A stretch of DNA of 64,000 nucleotides, taken from NCBI RefSeq assembly GCF_035582795.1, contig NC_134396.1:33523683-33587682 (forward strand). The letters run 5' to 3'. The notes beneath the pieces are model-generated. The model was not told the origin of the DNA and ran no database searches. It was given only the letters and a program-made list of their open reading frames with translations. A program made the position numbers and the translations under genes. The DNA comes from Mycteria americana (taxonomy: Eukaryota; Chordata; Aves; Ciconiiformes; Ciconiidae). Shown here piece after piece: positions 14,433-23,692 of this stretch. The first letter of the stretch is position 1; each line of letters begins with the position of its first letter.

Positions 14433-15200
14433 TGGAAAGGATTTCTACTGACGAAGGATTAAACTTCCTAAGGAAAACTCTCACAACTGAACTGCACAAT
14501 GCCACCAGCAGGGGCAATTACAACATTACCGTAAATTTAGTTGCCAGGACTTTTACAGTTACAGCATCCAGCATGGCTTCCCTGTACTATAGTTGAGAAG
14601 GCTCCAAAGCCAGCCTGTGCTCATGCTTCAGGACTCCCACTGCTGGAGGATTTGCAGGAGCAGCAACGCAATGGTGGAGATTGTCAAAGATCCTCGCTTC
14701 CTGAGGAGAATCGTCCAGGGAGAAAAATACAGATGTCTTCAATTTCAGCTAGGAAAGTCTAATGCAAAGTCAGACAACACCCCCCCACCACCACCCCCTG
14801 GTACCTCTTTTGGTTCTCATGAAAAACACCAGTAAAGGGGAGGGAAAGGAGAGAAATTTCTGCATGTAACTGGAAAGCAAATACTGTATTGGAAAACATT
14901 TTTAAAATAACTTTGATCTTCAGTATATACAACACAAGCGTTCCCCAAGTTGTTTTCCTGCGTCTCGCCCTCCCTAAAACCTTCTTGTCAGGAACTGTTG
15001 TCATGCAGAAAATCTTGAACAATTAAGTTAAAGGAGAATAACCCGCTACATTAGCCTTGCAGGCTTTGCAGAAAGTTAACACTTTCAGGAGCTGTGCATA
15101 CACTGAGGCCAGGAGCTGTGGTGAAACGCGAGGGGTCTTGGCTCTGTGGTCGAGGACCGCTGTTGCTTTATTGCAGCAGCAAGGTGACTCCTCACCTCTT
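14433..15200. other. Intergenic, no gene recognised
   Basis: Unique-looking sequence between the CR1 fragment and the minisatellite. It contains a C-rich run with CCACCACC near 14778-14800. Short open frames of 70-90 codons on both strands show no domain. Confidence 0.4.
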
Positions 15201-15600
15201 GGTATCGTCTCAGTTCTGGTGAGGGGTTGATGTGACCATGTCACTTTTAGTGATGGGTTAATGTGGTATGGTCTCAGTTTTTTTGATGGGTGAATGTGAC
15301 ATCTCGGTTTTGGTGAGGGGTTAATGTGACCATGTCACTTTTAGTGATGGGTTAATGTGGTATGGTCTCAGTTTTTTTGATGGGTGAATGTGACGTCTCG
15401 GTTCTGGCGATGGGTTAATATGACATCGTCTCAGTTTTGGTGAGGGGTTAACGTGACACGGTTTCAGTTCCGATGATGGGTTAATGTGACCATCTCACTC
15501 TTAGTGATGGGTTCATGTGGTGTCGTCTCAGGCTTGGTGAGGGGTTAATGTGACATCATCTGAGGTTTGGTGAGGGGTTACTGTGACATCATCTCAGTCT
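15201..15600. repeat. Minisatellite, 30-33 bp units with a 94-bp higher-order period
   Basis: About twelve tandem units begin with GATGGGTT or GAGGGGTT, at 15221, 15252, 15285, 15315, 15346, 15379, 15409, 15442, 15475, 15506, 15539 and 15572, spaced 30, 31 or 33 bases. The first six form two 94-base triplets (15221-15314 and 15315-15408) that differ at only about four positions, so a three-unit block was duplicated recently. Later units are more diverged. There are no unique spacers, so this is not a CRISPR-like array. It abuts the GC-rich island starting near 15600. Confidence 0.92.
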
Positions 15601-15831
15601 GAAGGCCCTTCCGCCAAGGGTTAACAGGGCTGGAACAATGAAAACTTCAAGCCCATTCACGTGCCTCTGCGGAGAAAGGCCGCCTTTTCCCAAAATAAAT
15701 CCTCGGCACCCAGCATAGGAAGCCACAAGCCCGTAGCGGTCCGGGAGCTTTCCGGTTTTTGGAAAAGGGGGATGCTGAGAGCTGCGGGGACCAGCGGGTG
15801 GGAAGAGGGAACCAGGGCAGCGCCGGCCCCG

Positions 15832-15925
15832 CCCGCCGGCCCCGGGGCCGCACGGCTCTCGGCGGGGGAAGGCGGCTACCGCCGCCTTCCCCCGCCGAGA
15901 GCCGTGCGGCCCCGGGGCCGGCGGG
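15832..15925. repeat. Perfect 44-bp inverted repeat, 6-nt loop
   Basis: The left arm (15832-15875) is the exact reverse complement of the right arm (15882-15925). The loop is CTACCG at 15876-15881. I checked every position of both arms. Pairing stops at the next outer base (G at 15831 against G at 15926). The arms are about 80 percent GC and include the palindromic core CCCCGGGG. A single strand could form a very stable hairpin. The structure is either a real fold-back duplication or a sequencing or assembly artefact. Confidence 0.97.
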
Positions 15926-15955
15926 GCGGGCAGGGCGAGGGGAGGGGAGGCGGAC

Positions 15956-16040
15956 ATGTTAGCGGAGGCGGCCGCCCCGGTCTGCACCACCGCAGGGGCG
16001 GGCGGGCGTAAGATGGAGGCGGCGGCGGAGGGCATCCGAG
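15956..16040 (+). other. Candidate first coding exon of an unknown transcript
   Basis: Within the GC-rich island, an ATG at 15956 opens a frame that includes a second ATG at 16013 in good context (A at -3, G at +4). The frame runs into a consensus splice donor (CCGAG/GTGAGG) after 16040. The predicted peptide is Ala-rich (ends MEAAAEGIRG) and matches nothing I recognise, and no downstream partner exon was found. This could be chance in a GC-rich island. Confidence 0.2.
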
Positions 16041-16330
16041 GTGAGGCGAGGCGGAGCCAGCGACGGGGACGCCCGTCCCCTTGCCGGGGAGGAGGAGGAG
16101 GAGGATGGATGGAGGAGGCGGTGGTGCGGGGCGGGGATGCTGGGACTGCGTTAATAACCCGCAGCAGCCCGGTGGTGGTCATAGCCCCCCTCCCCCCAAA
16201 AAACCTTCACACCCCCACACCCCCCCCAAAAGTGTGCTCCCGCAGGCTGCCCGCCCCGGCTCCCCGCCAGCCCGCCCCGCCTGCGGTCTGATGCTACGCT
16301 CTGCCACCCCCCCAAAACAAACAAACAAAA

Positions 16331-16615
16331 AACCCTCAAAAATTTAAATTGAACATATATTTTATGTATTTATTATTTAAATATGTAGACATTGTATTTA
16401 TTATACATGTAATATATGTATATACGTAATAATATACGTAATACACACGTACAATAGGTACATATTTATTATAGAGAATATATAAAAATATAGAAAGATA
16501 TGTCTATATTATATTTAGATATATTATGTATTATATCTTTTTATGCCGTATGTATACATCTAAATTATATCTATGGATAAAATAATATATTTTTAATGTG
16601 TATCTATTTTGGTGG
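16331..16615. other. Extremely AT-rich block inside a GC-rich island
   Basis: About 285 bases made almost wholly of A and T, with TATATT and ATATACG motifs, including many TATAA and ATTTA words. The boundaries are abrupt: GC-rich sequence resumes at about 16616, and A-rich, C-rich runs precede it. It contains no clear tandem period. The composition switch is unlike its neighbours and suggests an insertion or an expanded AT-rich simple sequence. Confidence 0.8.
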
Positions 16616-17160
16616 CAGTGGCCGCAGCGAGGATGACGCCGTGGGCTTGCAGGGGCCTCCCCGCGGTGAAAAAAAAAAAACCAAAAAAAACCCCAAAATA
16701 AAAATAATACTGATAATTTAAAAAAAAAAAAAGAAAAAACAATAAAATAAAATAGCTGTGATACAGCACGGAGAGGAAAACAGCCGCAAAGCCCCGGGCG
16801 CGGGTGTGCGGGAGCCGTGGGTGGGTGTGTGCGGGGGGAAGGGGGGGGGGCTGTTTCCACGAGGCTCACGTGGGCCGGTCGCGGGAGGGGGGGCGGGCCC
16901 GGCACCCCCGATCTAGGGCAGTTTGTTCAACTGCGGTAACGGGAGCTCGATGTTCCCGCAGCGCGGGGATTTCTGAGAACTGGGGCTGTGTCCTCAGATG
17001 AACCCGGCTGCCTGCTTCTCCCTGCCTGCTCGGCAGCCTTAAAGCGGCGACGCCGACGATGCGGTGGGACCCACCCCTACCGGCGCCGCACGTACGCCTG
17101 CAGCCCGCAGTGCGGAGCGGGGCTGCGGACAGCTCGGGAGGGGCGAGCAGCGCTGCCCGG

Positions 17161-17256
17161 CGGCCCCTCCGCCCGGAGCCGGAGACCCTGGACCTCGCCG
17201 AGGAGCCTCGGCTCCTCGGCGAGGTCCAGGGTCTCCGGCTCCGGGCGGAGGGGCCG
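17161..17256. repeat. Perfect 47-bp inverted repeat, 2-nt centre
   Basis: The left arm (17161-17207) is the exact reverse complement of the right arm (17210-17256), with TC at 17208-17209 in the centre. The bases just outside (G at 17160, T at 17257) do not pair. The arms are GC-rich. It is not related in sequence to the palindrome at 15832-15925 but has the same architecture: near-equal arm length, a tiny centre and no mismatches. Confidence 0.97.
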
Positions 17257-17300
17257 TGCTGGGGTCTGTGACTGACCCCCTGCCTGCATTGACCAGGGAA

Positions 17301-20300
17301 GGTTCATCTCCATCCTCGAAGACCTGACGCCTTCTTCGAAGCACATGGACTGCAGTTCAGCTCATTCTGTTCCCATCCCTCTCCTTTTTTTTTTTTTTTT
17401 CCCCTCCGTTTTTAATGAAACATTGCAACGCCTCGGCCAGGGGGCAAGCTGCCCGACGGTGCTTACTTATCGCCTGTATCGCAGCATCCCCTTCCCCGTG
17501 ACAGCCTTCCACAGTGGAACGGCAGAGCTGCCATGAACTCCTGCTGTCGCGTCACTGTTAATTAGGAAGTTTCGAAGGCCTTGCATACAAAGGCACTCAA
17601 CAAACTTACCTGATAAGCTTTGGCCCAGTGCTCCCTGATGGAAATGACAAAAAACTATTTATACCTGGTACAAATCTTGAGAAAGCAAGGGCTGGAATGG
17701 TTTTTTTGGACCAGTTTATGAAAACACTGTGAACCATTGAATCAAGTGGAATCACACCCTTTAAACCTAGCCATAATCTGAGGCTGATCCCCAGTCCACG
17801 TTCCCCACGTATGTTACATGCTGCCTCTGCCGCAAGTTCATTTTTCATTGGGTGTCTTCGCTGCAGTCGAAGGTAGACGTTCCCAAATTAACTGTAGTCT
17901 AGCTTTCTACTTTTGAACTTGAGACTCACACACCCATACGCACACTGAAGGATGGTGTCTGATGCAGGCTGTAAAATCCATCTGGGATCCTGGGTGCGTA
18001 CTCAAGTAGCTAGCCCACGCTGAGTTCAATGCTGCCATGGCTACACTGCTACCAGTACCCAAACCGAGTTTAAATCCAGATCCGCGGTGCCCACGTGGGC
18101 TGTAAATTCATTGAGGCATAGACATCCCCTGGGTACTTACCACCTGCAGCGGTAAGCCCCAGGAGGGAGGAGTCAGCCTTCTTTCTGAGGTTGAGGATCA
18201 GCAGAATTGGTCACAGTTAAGGACATTAACTGCTATTCAGGAGATAGTAGAAAGAGCTCAAGACCCGCAATCAATCCCGCCATGCAGAATATGGACAGAA
18301 TTAGACCAGAAGAAGTTAAAGGTAAGAACAGAGAAACAGTAATCCTCCAAGTAGCAAATGGTTTGCCACACTGAGGAGTAAACAGGAAAGGAACGTGTTT
18401 GCTGATACAGCTCTGCATCCCCAACACTCGTTTTTACAGAAAGTTAAATTTAAGACCGCTAATGCTCATACTCCTGGATTTTGAGGCCCAAAGTGTCTTC
18501 CGTCCGTAGCCGCCTACTGTGCAGCTGCTTTTAAAATGGAAGGCCAGTCTGCTAGTGTGAAAACTACTTTCAGCATACGTACTGTGTCTTGCAAGCCTTT
18601 ATATGGCAGTCAGCTGTGCTGACTCTCGTTTTCCCTTTCTGATCTATGAAAGTCGAATTTGAAGGCTTCTGTTACTTCAGATGGCTTTATAAAGCAACTT
18701 TTTATCCACCCTGTGTGTTCAGTGACTGAGACGCATTTCTTCAAAAGGTTAAAAACACTTCCTTCCTTCCGCACAAGACTTTGCAATGGGCAGTTGCTGT
18801 TGTCTGATGGAAGAGGTTGCCATATTTCCCTGGTAATATATGCAGATGATGTGGGCGGCACTTTGGTATGAAAGATACCACGTACATGTAAAATACTTTA
18901 CAACGTGTTCATATCTATATGACTGCTGAATTACCATTCTGTAATACTGCCATAATATCAATCACATAACGAATTTTCAGCATGGTCACAGGCTCTAAGA
19001 ACACAGGTCAGCAAACAGGCCATTTATCTTGGCGTATAATTTCAGCCATTTCTAACCATTGATCAGTCCTCAGCATCTTGTCTAATCATATGGAGCTTAT
19101 ACCACATGTAGTTTCAAGCGCCTTGGAGAATGGAAAAGGTCAAAGCAGAAACTGGAATAACACTTGGAGCCTCTGGTCTTCAAAATATTAGCAAATATTA
19201 ATAGAGAAGCAGGATGGATTTCTTTATTTTGTCTTGGCAGGAAGATACCTTCAGAGAAGAAACTTCTGCGCTCTGTAGAAGAGCCCATGGAAGGCAACTG
19301 AACAAGGTTTGAAGCAGAACGACTGACTCCTGCCAGTCTTTACGCACCCCCTTGCTCCTCAAAAGAAAGTCTTCTCGGTCACAGCAGCACTAAAAATCAT
19401 TTACACAAAGAGGCTTTTGGAGCACAGAAACTTGAGGGCTCCCGCAGACTGCAGGTCCCTCCGAGCATGCCTGCCAGGCGCTTGCATGCTATCCTCATCC
19501 TCCAAAAAAAGGGTGCAGTGTTTTAGGCACAGGCTCAGGGTGCAGGAGATTTGGGGTCATGGAGAAAAGGAGAGCTGACGTTTTTTACTCTGAAAACTTC
19601 TGCTTTTGAAAACAGAAGACATTTTTGAAAGCCTGAAAGATAATAAATAGCCCTTCTTCCTCCGCAGCTCCCCCTCTCTCACAGAACCTGTGCGCATCTC
19701 TCTGGTAAGGAGATGCGGGAAGGGTGGCCTTATCCTTCACATACACAAACACACAGACTTGTTCTCCCTCTCCTTCTTTGCAGGTGCTTTAATCTCGCTT
19801 CTCATTCTCTGCTACTTCCCCCTGCGACGTCTCCCTGCCCTCCCCTCAAGCGTGAGCCCCTGGCTGTGACCTGAGCCCCCACCCGTGCCTTTCTCACTGC
19901 CTGGGGGTCACAGTCTTCCTCACTTACGCCCTCCGTAACAGCTCCCGTCTGTACACCTTTCCTCTGGCTCAGAGAACGAGCAGCCACCTCAAAAATGGCC
20001 GCTGACGACCTCCACCCTGACACGGTTGGAGTAGCTGCTCCTGGGAAGGAGCGGCCAGATGTGCTATGTTCCTGTACCTGGGGACCGCGGAGGGGGCAAA
20101 CATCTGCCCACAAGGAGCTGGTTTGGAGCCGTAAACAGGGGGTTGAATTTGGACTGGACTGCAGGCTTTGGCAAGTGAGTGCCATTTGGTGCCAAAGGTG
20201 CCCCAGGTGTCAGGGCTGTATTGAAGGGCTGTAGTGGGTTTACGCTATTATCTCTACGAGCTACGATCATCATCCTTGGTTAGCCTAGGTATTGCAAAAA

Positions 20301-22039
20301 ATTAGCTTTCCCATACATTAAAAACTGAGCTATGGATTAAATGGATGCTCTGAAACCAAATGTTACCATCACCACAGTCAAATCCAAGTTATGGCCCCTA
20401 TCATCTGGATCACCTGGAGACAAAGGGATTTGCGAGCACAATCCTGTTCCCCGGCACGTGTGTGCTGTTGTTCAGAAAGTAGCCATGGTCATTTTGACAC
20501 CGTCTCCAAGTATAAAATTCTGCTGACATCACTTTGTAACAGTGTCATTTGGACCTAATTAGCTTGGGGTCTTGGAGCTTTGGACTACTACATACATCAA
20601 AATGAAAGGCGTTACTTTGTCTTTAATAGGCAATGTATTCTTGGAGGCATACTGGAATTATTTTAAAAGCTTGGTATGCTTCCTCATTATGGAACTGTCC
20701 ACAGATTATTTTCTAGCCTTTAAACTAGACGCCAATAGTTAGCTTAAAACAAAACAAGCTACCAAACAGAAAAGGTTTGGCATCCTTTTCACTGGTTGTT
20801 AACACTTCCCTCTCTGAACTGTATAAATTAATGCAAGGGATATGTAACTGAGGATTGGTTAACGTGATGATCAGACTTGGATTAGGCAATTCATCTTCTG
20901 GGAAGTGACTTTCACGTCACTGAAAGGTGGACGACGACATCTCCTAGCTGGAACTTTTGGATGGCGTCAGCCAAAGAAGTTCTGAAAGTGCTGTGAAAAT
21001 AGCTGACGAACAGGCAACTTGAAGCTATGTTGCGGATCTCCAGGTTAATGAACCAGGGGGTCAGCTTTCCGTGGAAAATGCTGTTGCCCCTCTGAAGGAA
21101 AGAGAAGGTTGTAGCCACCAGCACTAAACAGAAAAAGACATATATATCGACGCTGTTAGCGGTACGGGTACAACAACCCCTTCTGTTCTTCCTTCCCATC
21201 AGACCTGGAGATCACGGCTTCTTATTCTGCCTGGTGCCTTGTAAGCACCGGAGGCCAACGGATGCCGGATCAGCTGGGAAAAACGCTCCGAGAACAGGGC
21301 AAAAGTGACATTCATCCCTTGATGACTGCCTTGTTAGGTAAATTGCTCTATTCATGTTTTCTATTTGATCTTCATCACCCTACAAATGATCCAGTTACAG
21401 ATGTAGCTACTAGTTCTTTTGTCCTCAGCTATGATATGTAAAATTATTTCAGCCTGATGCCAATTATCCGTGACAAAGGATTATTATTGCCCGAGGTTGT
21501 ACCTAGAGATTTAGCGTGCTAGTGTACAAAATGGCTGACACCTACTCGTTTTTATTTCCTGCAGGAAGAGAGCAATGCTGCCTCATTTCTGTAGCTGCTT
21601 CCTCGTTATTTCCATATTCAGTTGAAGAGATTAATAGCAATCCATAAAGCTCTTTACCATTTGGGCCCTGTCTGTTTTTGCGAGGAAGGACGGGCTGCGG
21701 TTGAGGACAGCGAGGTTCAGTGAGGGACCCTGGCCTGCCGTGGCTCGGTCTCGTTGGGCTGCAGTTCACAAAAGGAGAGTAAAACTGCTCCATCCGACAG
21801 GAGTGCTTCTGCAGCTATACGACTTCAGAGGCGCCCTGGTTTTACTTTGATTAATGCTACATAGAGGCCCACGTACATTATTTCAAAGGCAGAGCCTTTC
21901 CCCGTTGCGCTCTCTCCTGACACTTGCAGAACAGCAAAACATACAAACGAACACGCTTCGCATCTCCGCACTGCTGCTTTATGGATGATGGCAACTTCTT
22001 TCCCCTTTTTTTAAATAGCGCTTGGCCCAGAAAATAATT
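17301..22039. other. Non-coding KLF9 upstream region
   Basis: About 4.7 kb with no recognisable exon, between the unassigned island and the KLF9 CpG island. By position it would include distal hormone-response control of KLF9, which is established in other tetrapods. A cluster of nuclear-receptor half-site-like words is listed separately at 18983-19022. Open frames here are short and unremarkable. Confidence 0.45.
18983..19022 (+). promoter_or_regulatory. Nuclear-receptor half-site cluster (candidate KLF9 enhancer)
   Basis: Within 40 bases there are TGGTCA (18983-18988), AGAACA (18998-19003, a glucocorticoid-response half-site), AGGTCA (19005-19010) and AGGCCA (19017-19022). KLF9 is a direct thyroid-hormone and glucocorticoid target, and a conserved enhancer a few kb upstream has been described in frog and mouse. 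This cluster lies about 4.2 kb upstream of the likely KLF9 promoter. The spacing between AGGTCA and AGGCCA is six rather than the canonical four, so the match is only suggestive. Confidence 0.22.
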
Positions 22040-22654
22040 TTTCACTCTCCTCTTGCGGCGTGCAGGTCGGTTAACCTTCGCAACGCGCTATAAGCTCTGC
22101 GCATTCGCTGGCGCAGATGGGGATGGGGGACACGTTCTTCGGGCAGAGACGGAGGGTTTTCCAGATTCGTTTGGGCTGGGCGATAGGAAACGTCTTTCAC
22201 CAGCCCGACCCCAGTTTGCTAACCGACCCGCGCCGGCACCGCCGCGCTGCAGCCCCTCGGTGAGGTTCGGCACCAGCGCTTCTCCCCTGCGCTGCGTGGC
22301 CGCAGGCGGAGCTCCCGCCCGCACACCCGCGTGCCCGGGGGAGAGCAGCGGCGCCCGGGCAGAGGGCTGGGGGGTCTCGCTGCCCCACCGCCACCTCTCT
22401 CCGCTGCATCCGAGGGAACCGTGTGTCTCGGGGGTGACGCTGCGACGCTGACATCTCTAGGGGCACCGCGTTTCTCCGGGGGGCCTGGCAGGGCGGCCGG
22501 GCTCCCGCTTCCTGCGCAGGGCCCGTCCTGCCGCCTGTTGCCCGCAGGGCCCGGGGAGCGCCGTCCGGAGGCCCGGCGCAGCGCTTCGTCCCGCGGGGGC
22601 CCGCGGTTCGCGCTTCGGTCACCGAAGCGCCGCGCGGGAGGGGCCTTTCCCCGG

Positions 22655-22685
22655 CAGGGCAGGGCAGGGCAGGGCAGGGCAGGGC
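22655..22685. repeat. (CAGGG)6 tandem repeat
   Basis: Six perfect CAGGG units on the plus strand in the KLF9 upstream island. The G-runs of three could support a G-quadruplex. Confidence 0.9.
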
Positions 22686-22719
22686 GCGGGGGCCCCGTGC
22701 CGCCCCACCCGCCTGCGCG

Positions 22720-22778
22720 GGCAGGGGTGCGAAGAGGGGAGGGGGCAGGGGTGCGGGCAGGGGTGCGGGCAGGGGCAG
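22720..22778. repeat. G-rich 12-bp repeat (GCAGGGGTGCGG-like)
   Basis: Several copies of a GCAGGGGTGCGG-type unit, interrupted by GAAGAGGGGAGG. The regularly spaced G4 runs on the plus strand make this a quadruplex candidate just upstream of the KLF9 promoter. Confidence 0.75.
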
Positions 22779-23341
22779 TCCGCGCGCTGCCCCGGGGCTC
22801 CCCGCGCGGCGGTGGGCGGGGCCGGGCGAGTCGCGGGCGCCCGGCGGGTTTACAAGTGTTGCGCACCCTTCGGAACGTGGCGCTGATTGGCGGCCGCCTC
22901 GCCAGTGACATCAGCCGGCTCACTTTCCATTGGCCGGCCGGTTGCTGGGACCGGAGGGCTTCCAGGCAGCCGCTTAACCCGCTCGGCGCCGCGCGGCCCC
23001 GCCGCCGCCGCGGGCCGCCCCGCCGCCCCGCGGCCGGCGGCGCCGCCGAGCGTGCCGGGGAGCGGCGGCGGCCGGCGGGCTGCCCCGGGCGGCGGGGAGG
23101 CAGCCGCGGCGCTCCCGCCCCCCTCCTGCCGGCGGCGGCGCCCTTTTAAGCGGGCGCGGCGGGGCGCGCGGAGTAGCACGCGGCCTGGGGAGGGAGCGCG
23201 GGGATTGGCGGGGCGGCCGCCCGGCGGACACACCCCCTAGGAAAGGGGCGCCGTGAGTGGCGGGGGGAGAAGGTAAACAGAGCCGGCCGGCCCTGCCCGC
23301 TGACCAATCCGGGGGGCGGGAGGGGGCTCCCGCCTGACGTG

Positions 23342-23515
23342 ATGGGACTCGGCGCGGCCGGCCGCGGGCAGCAGCACGCGGGCGGCGGGGGGCGCGGCGG
23401 CGCGGCGGGCGGTCTCCTCTCCCCCGGCCCCCGCGCCGGACCCGCGCTGGCCGCGCGGGCGGCGGGCGGCGCTCCCCCCCGCCGGCTGCGCGCCGCCCCC
23501 GGGGGGCGGCGGTGA
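23342..23515 (+). promoter_or_regulatory. Upstream ORF 1 in possible KLF9 5' UTR (57 aa)
   Basis: An ATG in fair context (G at -3, G at +4) opens 57 codons rich in Gly, Ala and Arg and ends in TGA 177 bases before the KLF9 ATG. It matters only if transcription starts upstream of 23342. Upstream AUGs with cell-specific effect on translation were reported for rat BTEB (KLF9) mRNA. Confidence 0.35.
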
Positions 23516-23608
23516 GGGACCTGCCGGCGCCCCGCTATTTATCTTTCCCCCTTGCCTTCCGCGCCGCTCTTTCCCCGCGCCGCAGAGACCCTGCGCCGCG
23601 GGCGGGCC

Positions 23609-23650
23609 ATGGCTGGCGGCGGCGCGGCCGGCCCGGCGGGCGCGCGCTGA
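23609..23650 (+). promoter_or_regulatory. Upstream ORF 2 of KLF9 (13 aa), strong Kozak context
   Basis: The start is GCCATGG, a near-optimal initiation context (G at -3, G at +4). It gives MAGGGAAGPAGAR and then TGA at 23648-23650, 42 bases before the main ATG. Being so close to the main start, it is very likely in the mRNA. It would be translated by most scanning ribosomes, with KLF9 made by leaky scanning or reinitiation. Confidence 0.6.
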
Positions 23651-23692
23651 GGGCGCCCGGAGCCCCCCTCGTCGTCGGGGCGCGGCCGCACC

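Larger units (their letters stand above)
15600..17300. promoter_or_regulatory. GC-rich island, unassigned (interrupted by AT-rich insert)
   Basis: Two CpG-dense blocks (about 15770-16280 and 16780-17270) are separated by an extremely AT-rich block (16331-16615). GC-box-like GGGGCGGGG motifs and a downstream splice-donor-like site suggest a promoter. It lies about 6-7 kb upstream of the KLF9 start codon, so it could be a distal KLF9 promoter or enhancer, or the promoter of a separate transcript. No known first exon could be matched. Confidence 0.45.
22040..23692 (+). promoter_or_regulatory. KLF9: KLF9 CpG island and promoter
   Basis: Dense CpG sequence leads into the KLF9 start codon; the island continues through exon 1 to about 25.4 kb. 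CCAAT boxes occur on the minus strand (ATTGG at 22886-22890, 22929-22933 and 23204-23208) and on the plus strand (23304-23308). CRE-like words are TGACATCA (22906-22913) and TGACGTGA (23335-23342), and there are many GC boxes. A TTTTAAG element near 23144 is the only TATA-like sequence. The transcription start cannot be fixed from sequence; about 23.15-23.5 kb is the likeliest zone. GC boxes are also the binding sites of KLF9 itself, so autoregulation is possible. Confidence 0.75.

Noticed and set aside
13901-14596. 231-codon plus-strand open frame
   Set aside because: It reads the antisense strand of the CR1 fragment; CR1 commonly leaves such frames.
15201-15600. CRISPR-like regular repeats
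   Set aside because: Units are directly tandem with no unique spacers, in a vertebrate genome; it is a minisatellite.
22331-23149. 272-codon open frame in the KLF9 upstream island
   Set aside because: Arg/Gly/Ala/Pro low complexity with no domain, spanning CCAAT boxes and a G-rich repeat. It lies in the promoter region.
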